In this document: in pieces, positions 15,867 to 23,867 of the stretch
Layout of the letters: each line of letters opens with the position of its first letter
Numbering within the stretch: the first letter of the stretch is position 1
Origin: JACDAN01 sp035535195
Lineage (GTDB): Bacteria; Actinomycetota; Thermoleophilia; Gaiellales; Gaiellaceae
Length of the DNA stretch: 36,346 bases
Assembly: GCA_035535195.1 (NCBI GenBank)
Contig: DATLQK010000053.1
Coordinates: 1-36,346, forward strand
Direction of reading: 5' to 3'
The notes under the pieces: generated by a model
Seen by the model: only the letters and a program-made list of their open reading frames with translations
Database searches by the model: none
What the model was told of the DNA's origin: nothing
Program-made: the position numbers and the translations under genes

Positions 15867-16892
15867 CTAATCGACCGGGTACTTGTGCCGCCGTGAGCTG
15901 CCCTCGTACCGCGTTCGCGTCGTCAGGTAGGGCCCGACGTTCCGGCGCGTGACGAAGTGCAGGCCGGTGTTCGTGTCGGCGGGCGCGACGAGGCCGCCGG
16001 TGTAGCGGGCGAGGAAGAGCTGGAAGATCGGCAGGAAGCCCTGGAGGTACGGCTGCTGGTCGATCGTGAAGTGCAGGTGCCGGTCGGCGATCGCCCGAAG
16101 CGTCTGCGGGAGGAGGTCGTACCCGCCGGCCTTCACACCCCGCTTGGCGAGGTTGTACTTCCGCATCACGGCCGCCACGCCCTGGGTCGAGCCGCCGTCG
16201 ACCGCGAACATCCCGCGCAGCCTCTTGTGGTCCTTGTAGGTCGCCTCGATGCGCGCCTGCTCCGCCCGAACGTCTGGTCCCGTGACGACGACCTTCGTCC
16301 GGATCGGCTTTCCCGAGTCCCTGATCGCGTCGATCGCCCCGTCAACGCGAGGCTGGATGTTCAGCTGGCCGGGCGTGGCGATGAAGATGAAGACATCACC
16401 TTCTCTGACGAGCTGGGCCACCCGCGCCCCGAGCTTGAGACCGGACTGGTAGAGATCCTGGCCCACGTACGACAGCCGTTGGTTGCCGCGACCCCCGTCG
16501 GCGTTGTACGAGACGACCGGAATCCCGTGCTTCAGCGCCTCGACCGTGGCGACGTTGAATGCTCTTGGATCGATGATCGAGACAGCGATGCCGTCGGCCT
16601 CGAACCTGATCGCCTGATACATCGCGGCGAGCATGTCGCTCACGTCACTCCGCCTCGATCCCGTCCACTGCGATCTCACGCCGAAGAGCGAGCACGCGTC
16701 CTGGATGCCGTATCGCGTCGGCACGAAGAACGGGTTGGTCGTGGCGTGGTTCACGAACACGAAGCGCCAGCCCGGGTGAGGCCGGACGAAGTCCGCTGCT
16801 GCACGTTGCTCGAGCGCGGTCGGCAGGGATGTGCCGGCTGCGGCGAGGCCGGCCCAGCGCAGCAGGTCCGAGCGGTCGAGCTGTCGGCTCAC
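15867..16892 (-). CDS. Second sugar-type substrate-binding protein
   Basis: A 341-residue type I binding-fold protein (RbsB/LsrB-like). Its N-terminus SDLLRWAGLAAAGTSLPT resembles a Tat leader (LLRWAGLAAAG) but has no twin arginine, so export needs testing. Typical blocks are FVNHATTNPFFVP at the start, GIAVSIIDPRAFNVATVEALKHGIPVV and the hinge YVGQDLYQSGLKLG, plus IDQQPYLQGFLPI near the end. Its GTG start overlaps the ABC-2 permease stop as GTGA. It thus belongs translationally to the exporter cassette yet precedes a sugar importer that has its own binding protein. It could be an alternative ligand-binding subunit or a sensor. Confidence 0.88.
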   Translation of the reverse strand: MSRQLDRSDLLRWAGLAAAGTSLPTALEQRAAADFVRPHPGWRFVFVNHATTNPFFVPTRYGIQDACSLFGVRSQWTGSRRSDVSDMLAAMYQAIRFEADGIAVSIIDPRAFNVATVEALKHGIPVVSYNADGGRGNQRLSYVGQDLYQSGLKLGARVAQLVREGDVFIFIATPGQLNIQPRVDGAIDAIRDSGKPIRTKVVVTGPDVRAEQARIEATYKDHKRLRGMFAVDGGSTQGVAAVMRKYNLAKRGVKAGGYDLLPQTLRAIADRHLHFTIDQQPYLQGFLPIFQLFLARYTGGLVAPADTNTGLHFVTRRNVGPYLTTRTRYEGSSRRHKYPVD

Positions 16893-17836
16893 GCAGGTGT
16901 TCTCTGGACGAGGCGGAGCGTGACGAGGATGATGGCGGCCGCCAGCCCGACGAAGATCGCGGCCTCGATCGCCTGGAAGGTCCAGAAGCGGTCGGCCGGC
17001 TGGAACGAGACCGCGCGTCGCCAGCCGAGCGAGAGCAGGTATTCCTGCGCGTCGATCCGGGCGTTCTGGGCATGCTCGATCGCCAGGTTCTCGCGCGAGG
17101 CCGAGATCTGGCGGCCGACTGCGTCCACGAGGCGGTTGCTCAGCATCCAGTCGTGAGCGTGGGCGCTCGGCGTGAGCCCGACCGCGGTGTCACGCTCGGG
17201 CGGGAGGTAGTGGGGTCGCAGGAAGTTCGCAACGGCGAGCCGCACGGCGACGAAGGCGGCCAGGGCCGCGGTCATGGCTGGCACGGTCCGCTTCAGGAGC
17301 GCACCGGAGAAGACGCCCAACGCCAGGGCGAACAGGGCGTACGCCGGCACGACCACCCCCTCGATCTCGAACCGGTTCGGGCTCATCCGCCCCTCGAGGC
17401 GGTCGAACGGGAGCCGCCACCACATCACGATCGCGCTCAGCGCGAGCGCGCCGACGACGGTGGCGGCGACGAGCAGGAGCGTCTGCGAGAGCAGCCAGCG
17501 CCGCCGTGTCACACCCTGCGTCCAGGCCAGGCGATAGGTGCCGTGCTCGAGCTCCCGCGCCAGCAGCGGCGCGCCCACGAAGACGGCGATCAGGGCAGGA
17601 ACGAAGACCAGGTACCGCGCGACGAGCGGCAGAGTCGCGTGCTCGCTCTGGAAGTGGCGCACGATGATCTCGCAGCCGGAGCGCGACGCCGGCGGGAGGC
17701 AGGTGGCGAGCTGCTGCTGCTGGAACGCGTCACGGATCGCCGGCCCGGTGGCGAGCGCCAGCAGCGCGATCGCCATCAGGACGGTGCCGCACGCGAGCAG
17801 CTGGATGCGGTTCTGTCGCCAGGTCACCCATGCCAT
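16889..17836 (-). CDS. ABC-2-type transporter permease subunit
   Basis: Membrane subunit of an exporter-type ABC transporter, about 315 residues from the ATG at 17836 (MAWVTWRQNR). Hydrophobic segments occur at roughly residues 15-35, 100-120, 150-170, 190-230 and 285-310, with the ABC-2 element LARELEHGTYRLAWTQGVTRRRWL between them. The start lies inside the ATPase gene, overlapping its end by 13 bases, and the stop overlaps the next gene by four bases. With GntR and the ATPase it forms a YtrA-type regulated exporter cassette. The substrate is unknown; lipids, peptides and antibiotics are all known for the class. Confidence 0.9.
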   Translation of the reverse strand: MAWVTWRQNRIQLLACGTVLMAIALLALATGPAIRDAFQQQQLATCLPPASRSGCEIIVRHFQSEHATLPLVARYLVFVPALIAVFVGAPLLARELEHGTYRLAWTQGVTRRRWLLSQTLLLVAATVVGALALSAIVMWWRLPFDRLEGRMSPNRFEIEGVVVPAYALFALALGVFSGALLKRTVPAMTAALAAFVAVRLAVANFLRPHYLPPERDTAVGLTPSAHAHDWMLSNRLVDAVGRQISASRENLAIEHAQNARIDAQEYLLSLGWRRAVSFQPADRFWTFQAIEAAIFVGLAAAIILVTLRLVQRTPA

Positions 17837-18720
17837 CGGAGGCGCCTCTTCTCGTCCGTCGACCGCTTCGGCAGCCGCTCCGGCGCCATGTACGCGAGGA
17901 GGAGCTCCTCGAGCCCGATCTTGTCGATCGACCACGTCGGGTCGACGACCGGCGTCGAGACCCGGGCGAGGAGCGTCATCTGCCGGCCGCTGTGCCGTTC
18001 GCGGACGATCTCCTCCACGCCCCGGATCCGGCCCAGGGGCCGCCCCGCCCCGGTGAGCAGGCGGTGCGAGGTGAGAAGCTCCTCGACGTGGCCCTCCAGC
18101 CGGACGCGCCCGTCCGAGAGGAGGACTATGTGGTCGGCGATCCGTTCGAGGTCGGCGACGACGTGCGAGGCGACGACGACCGTCGCGCCCGTCTCGGCGA
18201 CGCCGTCCATCAGCATCTGGAGGAATTCGCGGCCAGCCTTCGGGTCGAGCCGCGCGAAAGGCTCGTCGAGCAGCAGGAGTCGCGGGCGCTTGCCCAACGC
18301 GACCGCGAGAGCAAGCCGGGCCCGCTCACCGGCCGAGAGGGCGGAGACACGTCGGCGCGACGGAAGCTCGGGGAGCGACCGGGTCGCGATCGTCGCGTCC
18401 CAGCGGGCGTTCATCCGCCGGGCGTAGTCGAGCGTCTCGCCGACCGTGAAGGAGCGGTAGAGCGGCGAGTCCTGCGCGACGTAGCCGATCTCCTCCAATG
18501 CCTCCGGCTCGCGCCACGGGTCGCGGCCGAGCACCGTGATCGATCCTTCAGTCGGCGCGAGCAGCGCGACCGCGAGCGCGAGCAGCGTGGATTTGCCCGC
18601 GCCGTTCGGCCCCGCAAGGCCGACGATCGCCTGCTCGGGGATCGAGAGCGTGCAATCGCGCACAGCCCAACCCCGCCGAAACCGCTTCCCTAGAGCACTC
18701 GTCTCCAGCGCAGCGGTCAT
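17824..18720 (-). CDS. ABC exporter ATP-binding protein
   Basis: A 298-residue ATPase of the CcmA/YtrB kind. Walker A GPNGAGKST is at 37-45, signature LSAGE at 128-132 (A replaces the usual second G), Walker B with LDEP at 151-154 and switch His at 186. After the ATPase core is an accessory C-terminal region of about 80 residues. ATG at 18720 overlaps the GntR stop as ATGA. It pairs with the ABC-2 permease that follows. The direction (export) is inferred from the ABC-2 partner and the YtrA-type regulator. Confidence 0.93.
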   Translation of the reverse strand: MTAALETSALGKRFRRGWAVRDCTLSIPEQAIVGLAGPNGAGKSTLLALAVALLAPTEGSITVLGRDPWREPEALEEIGYVAQDSPLYRSFTVGETLDYARRMNARWDATIATRSLPELPSRRRVSALSAGERARLALAVALGKRPRLLLLDEPFARLDPKAGREFLQMLMDGVAETGATVVVASHVVADLERIADHIVLLSDGRVRLEGHVEELLTSHRLLTGAGRPLGRIRGVEEIVRERHSGRQMTLLARVSTPVVDPTWSIDKIGLEELLLAYMAPERLPKRSTDEKRRLRWHG

Positions 18721-19109
18721 GCCACCCTTCGAACGAGCGCCTCCCGAAGCGTGGTCGAGATCAGTGCGCGGATGCTCTCCTCGTCGAGGCCTGCGTGAAT
18801 CGCCGACGCGAGCCAGCGCTCCAGCTCGCGGCGGAGCGCCTCGTGGTGCTGCAGGGAAGGAGCGGCCAGGGTCCCGACGACGAACGTCCCCCGGCCGGGG
18901 CGCGCCGCCACCAGCCCCTCGCGCTCGAGGTCGCGGTACGCCTTGGCGACCGTGTTCGGGTTGATCGCCAGGTCCGCGACCACCTCGCGCACCGTCGGCA
19001 GCTGGTCGCCGACGTCGAGCAGGCCGAGGCGAAGCGCCTCCTTGACTTGCTGGACGATCTGGAGGTAGGTCGCCACTCCCGACCGTGCGTCGAGGTGAAA
19101 CTCGATCAT
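18717..19109 (-). CDS. GntR-family regulator, YtrA subfamily
   Basis: A 130-residue regulator with the winged helix at residues 10-75: GVATYLQIVQQVKEALRLG, then LPTVREVVADLAINPNTVAKAYRDLEREGLV. The short C-terminal tail of about 50 residues is typical of the YtrA group, which represses adjacent ABC transporter genes. Its stop overlaps the ATPase start. A TAGAAT box lies nine bases before the ATG and no ribosome site is seen, so the transcript may begin at or near the start codon. It is likely to control the whole exporter part and perhaps the importer genes downstream. Confidence 0.93.
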   Translation of the reverse strand: MIEFHLDARSGVATYLQIVQQVKEALRLGLLDVGDQLPTVREVVADLAINPNTVAKAYRDLEREGLVAARPGRGTFVVGTLAAPSLQHHEALRRELERWLASAIHAGLDEESIRALISTTLREALVRRVA

Positions 19110-19118
19110 CGCCAGCTG

Positions 19119-19124
19119 ATTCTA
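19119..19124 (-). promoter_or_regulatory. TAGAAT -10 box of the GntR operon, possible leaderless start
   Basis: On the minus strand TAGAAT lies nine bases before the GntR ATG. The distance would place the transcription start within a few bases of the ATG, and no Shine-Dalgarno sequence is present. No good -35 hexamer is seen at 16-18 bases. Confidence 0.4.
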
Positions 19125-19158
19125 CGCCTCGACCTCGAAACTCGGCGAGACTCCGCCG

Positions 19159-20193
19159 GTGGAGAACGCCAGGGTCGCGCTGATCGGTTACGGCCTCGCA
19201 GGCTCGGCGTTCCACGCGCCCTTTCTCACGGCGGCCCCCGGTCTCGAGCTGGCGGGGATCGTGACCTCGAACGAGGAGCGGCGGAGGCTCGCGCGGGAGC
19301 GATACCCCGGCGTCCGCCCGCTCGCGAACCCGGACGAGCTCTGGGCGGACGCGTCCGGGTTCGACCTGGTCGTGATCGCGGCGCCGAACCGGGCGCACGT
19401 TCCCTTGACGCTCGCGGCACTGGACCAGGGCCTGCACGTGGTGGTGGACAAGCCGCTCGCGACGAATGCCGCCGAGGGGCGGATGCTGGTCGAGCGTGCA
19501 GCGCAGCGCGGCCTGCTCCTCACCATCTTCCAGAACCGCCGGTGGGACGGCGACTTCCTGACGGTGCGCCGCCTGGTCGAGGAGGGCGCGCTCGGGACCG
19601 TCGTTCGGATGGAGTCGCGTTTCGACCGCTGGCGCCCGCAGGTCGAGAAGCGCTGGCGCGAGTCGCCCGACCCGGCCGAGGGTGGCGGCCTGCTGCTCGA
19701 TCTCGGGAGCCATCTCGTGGACCAGGCGCTCCTGGTCTTCGGACGCGTTGCCAGGGTTCACGCCGAGCTCGGCGGGCGTCGCGCCGGTGCCCAGGTGGAG
19801 GACGACGTCTTTCTCGCGCTCGAGCACGAGTCCGGCGTCCATTCGCACCTCTCGATGACCTTCCTCGCAGCCCAGGCCGCGCCACGGTTTCGCCTGCTCG
19901 GCACCGACGCGGCGTACGTGAAGCTCGGCGTCGACGGCCAGGAGGCCGCGCTCCGGGCCGGCCGCGCACCGGACGAGCCCGGTTGGGGAGTCGAGCCGGA
20001 GGAGCGCTGGGGCCTGCTGGGGACCGAAGACGATGCGCAACGGGTCCCGACCGAGCGTGGCTCGTACCTCGCGTTCTACGAAGGCGTCGCGGCCGCCCTG
20101 CTCGAGGGCGCTCCCCCGCCGGTCGACCCAGCGGACGCCGTCGCCATGCTCGACGTGCTGGACCGCGCGCGGGTGGCGGCGTCGGTGAGGTAG
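19159..20193 (+). CDS. Gfo/Idh/MocA-family oxidoreductase
   Basis: NAD(P)-dependent dehydrogenase of 344 residues acting on sugars or inositols. The Rossmann motif GYGLAGSAFHAPFL is at residues 11-24 and the conserved EKP-type motif appears as DKPLATN (D in place of E) near residues 97-103. The C-terminal substrate domain contains GGGLLLDLGSHLVDQAL, which holds the catalytic-site D-x-G-x-H-x-x-D pattern. It resembles scyllo-inositol dehydrogenases (IolW/YdgJ). GTG start at 19159. It diverges from the GntR/ABC operon with only 49 bases between, so it may handle the sugar that the operon imports. Confidence 0.93.
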   Translation: MENARVALIGYGLAGSAFHAPFLTAAPGLELAGIVTSNEERRRLARERYPGVRPLANPDELWADASGFDLVVIAAPNRAHVPLTLAALDQGLHVVVDKPLATNAAEGRMLVERAAQRGLLLTIFQNRRWDGDFLTVRRLVEEGALGTVVRMESRFDRWRPQVEKRWRESPDPAEGGGLLLDLGSHLVDQALLVFGRVARVHAELGGRRAGAQVEDDVFLALEHESGVHSHLSMTFLAAQAAPRFRLLGTDAAYVKLGVDGQEAALRAGRAPDEPGWGVEPEERWGLLGTEDDAQRVPTERGSYLAFYEGVAAALLEGAPPPVDPADAVAMLDVLDRARVAASVR

Positions 20194-20224
20194 CCCGCCG
20201 CCGCGGCCAACGTCACGAAACCGG

Positions 20225-20953
20225 CTAGCCGCGGTTGTGGTTCACGAGCTCGACGTTGTTCCCGTCGGGGTCGAGGACGTAGGCGGCGTAGTAGCCGTGG
20301 TGGTAGTGGAGCCGCTCGCCGGGCGGGCCGTTGCCCCGGTACCCGGCCGCCAGCGCGGCAGCATGGAACGCTTCCACGGCAGCGTCGTCGGCGGCCGCAA
20401 AGGCCAGGTGGACGTTCCGCGCCGGCTCCCCGTCCACCACCGAGAACGAGCCCGTCTCCCCGACGAACTGCGTCCGGTCCTCGAGGTCGTGCTTCAGCCG
20501 GAAGCCCGCGTGGGGAGCGACAGTCTCGTAGAACGCCCGGGAAGCCGGCCGGTCGGCGACGCGGATCCAGAGGTGGTCGATCACGCCGCCCTGCCGGAGG
20601 GCGCCGTGGTGGACTGCCTCGGCGCTGTTGCCGTCCGGGTCGAGCAGGAAGGCGCCGTAGTAGTCGTCCCGATACTGCGGGCGCGGCCCCGGGGCGCCGT
20701 CGTCGCGATGGCCGGCGGCGATCCCCGCCCGCCAGAAGGCGTCCACCTGCGCGTGCGACGGAGCGGCGAAGCCCAGGTGGAGACCGGTCGTCCTCGGCTT
20801 CTCGCGGGTCGCCTGCGCCAGCGAGAAGTCGTGCCACTCGGCGAAGTCGTCGCCCGTGTAGCTCGGTTCGAAGCCGAGGAGCCCGAGGACGAGCTCGTAG
20901 AACTGCTCCGACGCGGCGCGGCTCGAAACCCGGAGCGTGACGTGGTCAAACAC
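20225..20953 (-). CDS. Tandem VOC (glyoxalase/bleomycin-resistance fold) protein
   Basis: A 242-residue protein with two VOC units, about residues 1-118 and 119-242. Each has the ending typical of the fold: YYGAFLLDPDGNSAEAV in the first and YYAAYVLDPDGNNVELV in the second. Metal-ligand candidates are His and Glu in DHV, HLGF and NVELV in the two halves. The start is a GTG at 20953, which overlaps the end of greA by 8 bases; other starts upstream would lie deep inside greA. The reaction is unknown, since the fold covers dioxygenases, glyoxalases and resistance proteins. Confidence 0.9.
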   Translation of the reverse strand: MFDHVTLRVSSRAASEQFYELVLGLLGFEPSYTGDDFAEWHDFSLAQATREKPRTTGLHLGFAAPSHAQVDAFWRAGIAAGHRDDGAPGPRPQYRDDYYGAFLLDPDGNSAEAVHHGALRQGGVIDHLWIRVADRPASRAFYETVAPHAGFRLKHDLEDRTQFVGETGSFSVVDGEPARNVHLAFAAADDAAVEAFHAAALAAGYRGNGPPGERLHYHHGYYAAYVLDPDGNNVELVNHNRG

Positions 20954-21401
20954 CGACGGCGAGGATCCGCGCGCGCCACGAGCCCCGCGGCGCGTGGACG
21001 TCGACCTCGTCGCCCGCCTTGGCACCGAGGAGCGCCCGGCCGAGCGGCGAGTCTGGCGAGACGCCGCCGACGCTCGAGATCTCGACCGTCAGCTCCTCGC
21101 CCTGCTCGTCCTCGATCCGGACGGTCGATCCGACTCCCACCGTGTCGCTGCCCGCCTCCTGCTCGTCGATCAGCACCGACCGGTCAAGGCGGTCGCGGAG
21201 CTGGCGGATCCGGTGCTCGAGCAGCCCCTGCTCGTTCTTCGCAGCGTGGTACTCGAAGTTCTCGGAGAGGTCGCCGTAGCCGCGGGCAGTTGCGATGGCC
21301 TGGACGATCTCGGCGCGGCGCGGGCCTTCGAGCTCGGACAGCTCGGCCTCGAGGCGCTCGCGCTGCGCCTGGGTCATCGGCTCGGAGCGCTCGTTGTCCA
21401 C
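20946..21401 (-). CDS. greA: Transcription elongation factor GreA/GreB-type
   Basis: Binds RNA polymerase and induces cleavage of backtracked RNA. The N-terminal coiled coil contains LEAELSELEGPRRAEIVQAIATARG, and the tip motif GDLSENFEYHAAKNEQ holds the acidic residues needed for cleavage. The C-terminal FKBP-like domain carries the SPLGRALLGAKAGDEVDV block. A GTG at 21401 gives 151 residues; an ATG at 21377 (MTQAQRERLEAEL) is also plausible. Extending to 21440 would run into the divergent gene. It overlaps the VOC gene by 8 bases. The opposite promoter is only about 22 bases away. Confidence 0.93.
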   Translation of the reverse strand: MDNERSEPMTQAQRERLEAELSELEGPRRAEIVQAIATARGYGDLSENFEYHAAKNEQGLLEHRIRQLRDRLDRSVLIDEQEAGSDTVGVGSTVRIEDEQGEELTVEISSVGGVSPDSPLGRALLGAKAGDEVDVHAPRGSWRARILAVGV

Positions 21402-21423
21402 CGCGGCAGGGTAGCTTCGAAGG

Positions 21424-21900
21424 GTGAAGCGAGTGGCCACGATCGGGGTCTACGGCTGGACGCTCGACGACTGGCTCGGGGCGCTCCGCGGTGCCGACGT
21501 CGTGCTCGTGGTGGACGTCCGCCAGCGGCGCGGCGTCCGCGGACGTGAGTACGCGTGGGCGAACGCGAAACGGCTCGAGGCGGCGCTCGAGGAGGCCGGC
21601 ATCGGCTACCGCCACGAGCTCACCCTGGCGCCGACGACGGAGATCAGGCAGGTGCAGTACGAGGAGGACCGGCGGCGGGGAGTCGGCAAGCGCTCACGCG
21701 AGGTGGCGTCGCCCGAGTACGTCGAGCGCTACCGGCGCGAGATCCTCGACCGCGCCGACCTGGACGCGTTCGTCGCGAGCCTCGGCGGCGACGGCGCCAC
21801 TGCGCTGATGTGCGTGGAGCGCGAGCCGCAGTTGTGCCACCGCTCGCTCGTCGCGGAGCGCCTGGCCGAACAGTACGGCCTCGACGTTCGCCACCTGTAG
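21424..21900 (+). CDS. DUF488 family protein
   Basis: A 158-residue protein of the DUF488 family, of unknown biochemical function. It shows the typical opening IGVYGWTLDDWLGAL, a strand with VVLVVDVRQRRGVRG, the Y-x-H-E-L step (YRHELTLAPT), and the near C-terminal ALMCVEREPQLCHRSLVAERL, which has the family C-x-E-x-x-x-x-C-H-R motif. The cysteines and histidine could bind a metal or act catalytically. GTG start at 21424. It diverges from greA with a very short promoter gap. Confidence 0.9.
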   Translation: MKRVATIGVYGWTLDDWLGALRGADVVLVVDVRQRRGVRGREYAWANAKRLEAALEEAGIGYRHELTLAPTTEIRQVQYEEDRRRGVGKRSREVASPEYVERYRREILDRADLDAFVASLGGDGATALMCVEREPQLCHRSLVAERLAEQYGLDVRHL

Positions 21901-21926
21901 CGTTCGGCCGCAGCACCGCCCGAGAC

Positions 21927-23219
21927 TTGTCCAGGCCCCGACGTCCCGACCCGACCCCCGAAGACGTCCTCCCCGGAGAGGCGGCGACGCTTCGGGCGGC
22001 CCAGGCCTCGCTCACCGGCGAGACCCGAGGGGTGCGGGCGCTGTGGCCGTTCCTCGGCCCCGCCTTCATCGCCGCCGTCGCCTACGTCGACCCGGGCAAC
22101 TTCGCCACCGGCGCCGCGGCCGGCTCGAAGTTTGGCTACCTCCTGGTCTGGGTCGTGGTCAGCGCGAACCTGATGGCGATGCTGATCCAGACGCTGTCGG
22201 CAAAGCTGGGCGTGGCGAGCGGCCTGAACCTCGCCGAGGCGTGCCGGGAGCTCATGCCCCGGGCCCGCTACGGCCTCTGGATCCAGGCCGAGGCGGTCGC
22301 GATGGCGACCGACATCGCGGAGATCGTCGGGGCGGCGCTCGGGCTCAACCTGCTCACCGGCATACCGCTCTTCCCCGCCGCCGTGCTCGCCGGCATCGCG
22401 GCCTTCGGCATCCTCGGGCTGCAGCGACGCGGCTTCCGGCGCCTCGAGGCCACGATCGCCGGCCTCGTCGGCGTGATCGCGATCTCGTTCGCCCTGAACG
22501 TCTTCTTCACCGTTCCCGCCGGCGGCGAGATCGTCACGCACCTCGTCCCCGGTTTCGAGGGCACCGAGTCGATCCTGCTCGCGACGGGGATCCTCGGTGC
22601 AACGGTGATGCCGCACGTGATCTACCTGCATTCGGCGCTAACGCAGCACCGGATCGTGGGACGCGACGAGGAGGAACGGCGCCGGATCCAGCGCTTCGAG
22701 CGGATCGACGTCGTGATCGCAATGTCGATCGCAGGGTTCGTCAACCTCGCGATCCTCTCGCTCTTCGCCGCCTCGCTCGGCGGCCTCGACGTCGACGAGA
22801 TCCCGCTTGCCCACGACCTGCTCGAGCAGCGGGAGGGCGCGAGCGTCGCCTTCCTCTTCGGGCTCGCCCTGCTCGCTTCCGGCCTCTCGTCGTCCTCGGT
22901 CGGGACGATGGCCGGCCAGGTGGTGATGCAGGGGTTCATCAACCGGCAGATCCCGATCTTCGTCCGCCGCGCGATCACGCTTGCGCCTGCGCTCGTCGTC
23001 GTCGGCGCCGGGCTCGACCCTTCGCGGGCGCTCGTGCTGAGCCAGGTCGTCCTCTCTTTCGGGATCCCGTTCGCGCTCGTGCCGCTGATCCTGGTGACGC
23101 GGCGACGCGAGCTGATGGGCTCGCTCGTGAACACGCCTCTGACGACCGCGGTCGCGAGCGCCGTCGCCGCCGTGATCGTCTCCCTGAACCTCTTCCTGCT
23201 CGCTGATCTCGCCTTCTAG
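21927..23219 (+). CDS. NRAMP-family divalent metal transporter (MntH-like)
   Basis: Proton-coupled importer of Mn(II) or Fe(II) in the cytoplasmic membrane, about 430 residues with eleven membrane segments. The first-helix metal motif DPGN is at residues 55-58 and the helix-6 motif MPHVIYLHS starts at 228, both essential in the family. The TTG at 21927 is the closest start in frame and lies 26 bases after the DUF488 stop; no ribosome site stands out. A cytosolic charged N-terminus precedes the first helix. It may be co-transcribed with DUF488 and rhodanese. Confidence 0.93.
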   Translation: MSRPRRPDPTPEDVLPGEAATLRAAQASLTGETRGVRALWPFLGPAFIAAVAYVDPGNFATGAAAGSKFGYLLVWVVVSANLMAMLIQTLSAKLGVASGLNLAEACRELMPRARYGLWIQAEAVAMATDIAEIVGAALGLNLLTGIPLFPAAVLAGIAAFGILGLQRRGFRRLEATIAGLVGVIAISFALNVFFTVPAGGEIVTHLVPGFEGTESILLATGILGATVMPHVIYLHSALTQHRIVGRDEEERRRIQRFERIDVVIAMSIAGFVNLAILSLFAASLGGLDVDEIPLAHDLLEQREGASVAFLFGLALLASGLSSSSVGTMAGQVVMQGFINRQIPIFVRRAITLAPALVVVGAGLDPSRALVLSQVVLSFGIPFALVPLILVTRRRELMGSLVNTPLTTAVASAVAAVIVSLNLFLLADLAF

Positions 23220-23234
23220 GCGGCCCCGCGTACG

Positions 23235-23609
23235 ATGGACGCTCGAGCGTCGCTTCCCATGATGATGCGCGAGATCACACGTGACGAGCTCCTGGCGAAG
23301 ATCCAGGGCGGCGACGACTTCGTCCTCGTCGACGCGCTGGCGCCGATGTCGTTCGCAGCCTCGCACCTGCCGGGAGCGGTCAACCTCCCGCCCACCTTGG
23401 TCGACGATCGGGCGGCGGCGAAGATCCCGAGCCTCGACGCCGAGATCGTGGTCTACTGCTCCGGGCCGACCTGCGACAGCTCACTGCTCACCGCGACGCG
23501 CCTCGCGGCGCTCGGCTACCGGAACCTCGTCCACTACAGCGGCGGCAAGGAGGACTGGGTGGATGCGGGGCTGCCGCTCGAGGGCGGGCGCGTCGCCGGA
23601 CCGGCCTGA
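23235..23609 (+). CDS. Rhodanese-like domain protein
   Basis: A single-domain sulfurtransferase of 124 residues. The active loop around VVYCSGPTCDSS has the catalytic Cys at 75, with a second Cys at 80; the fold also shows FVLVDALAPMSFAASHLPGAVNLP. The first ATG at 23235 is taken, although ATGs at 23259-23267 are equally possible starts. It lies 15 bases after the NRAMP gene and converges with the redox operon on the other strand. It probably transfers sulfane sulfur; the partner is unknown. Confidence 0.92.
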   Translation: MDARASLPMMMREITRDELLAKIQGGDDFVLVDALAPMSFAASHLPGAVNLPPTLVDDRAAAKIPSLDAEIVVYCSGPTCDSSLLTATRLAALGYRNLVHYSGGKEDWVDAGLPLEGGRVAGPA

Positions 23610-23615
23610 CCCGAG

Positions 23616-23867
23616 CTAGGCCGCGTCGAGCCGGGCGAGGCCGCGCGCGTCCACGCAGTGGACCCCGCGCGCCTGCACGACCACCATGAGGATGCTGCCG
23701 CAGCTCCGGCAGCGCGCGACCGTTCCGGGCGCCTGCAGGTAGACGACCAGCTGGGCGAGCTCCGCGGCCGCTCCGCAGTGGTCGCAGGTGCCGACGGTGG
23801 TCGTCATCTCGGCGCCGAAGACCTCCAGCATCAGGCCGCCGATCGCGTTTCCGTCCAGCGGCTGCAT
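23616..23867 (-). CDS. DUF6510-type small zinc-ribbon-like protein
   Basis: An 83-residue protein with two Cys pairs, C28/C31 (CDHC) and C53/C56 (CRSC), which could form a zinc ribbon. The N-terminus DGNAIGGLMLEVFGAEMT and LAQLVVYLQAPGTVARC match the small DUF6510 family found beside flavin reductases in actinobacteria. The start at 23867 overlaps the reductase stop as TGATG. It may be an accessory or redox partner of the Moco enzyme and its reductase. The function has not been shown. Confidence 0.85.
   Translation of the reverse strand: MQPLDGNAIGGLMLEVFGAEMTTTVGTCDHCGAAAELAQLVVYLQAPGTVARCRSCGSILMVVVQARGVHCVDARGLARLDAA

Noticed and set aside
18795..20228. A 477-codon plus-strand frame spanning the GntR and Gfo/Idh regions
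   Set aside because: Arg/Gly/Ala-rich translation without motifs; both other genes match known families.
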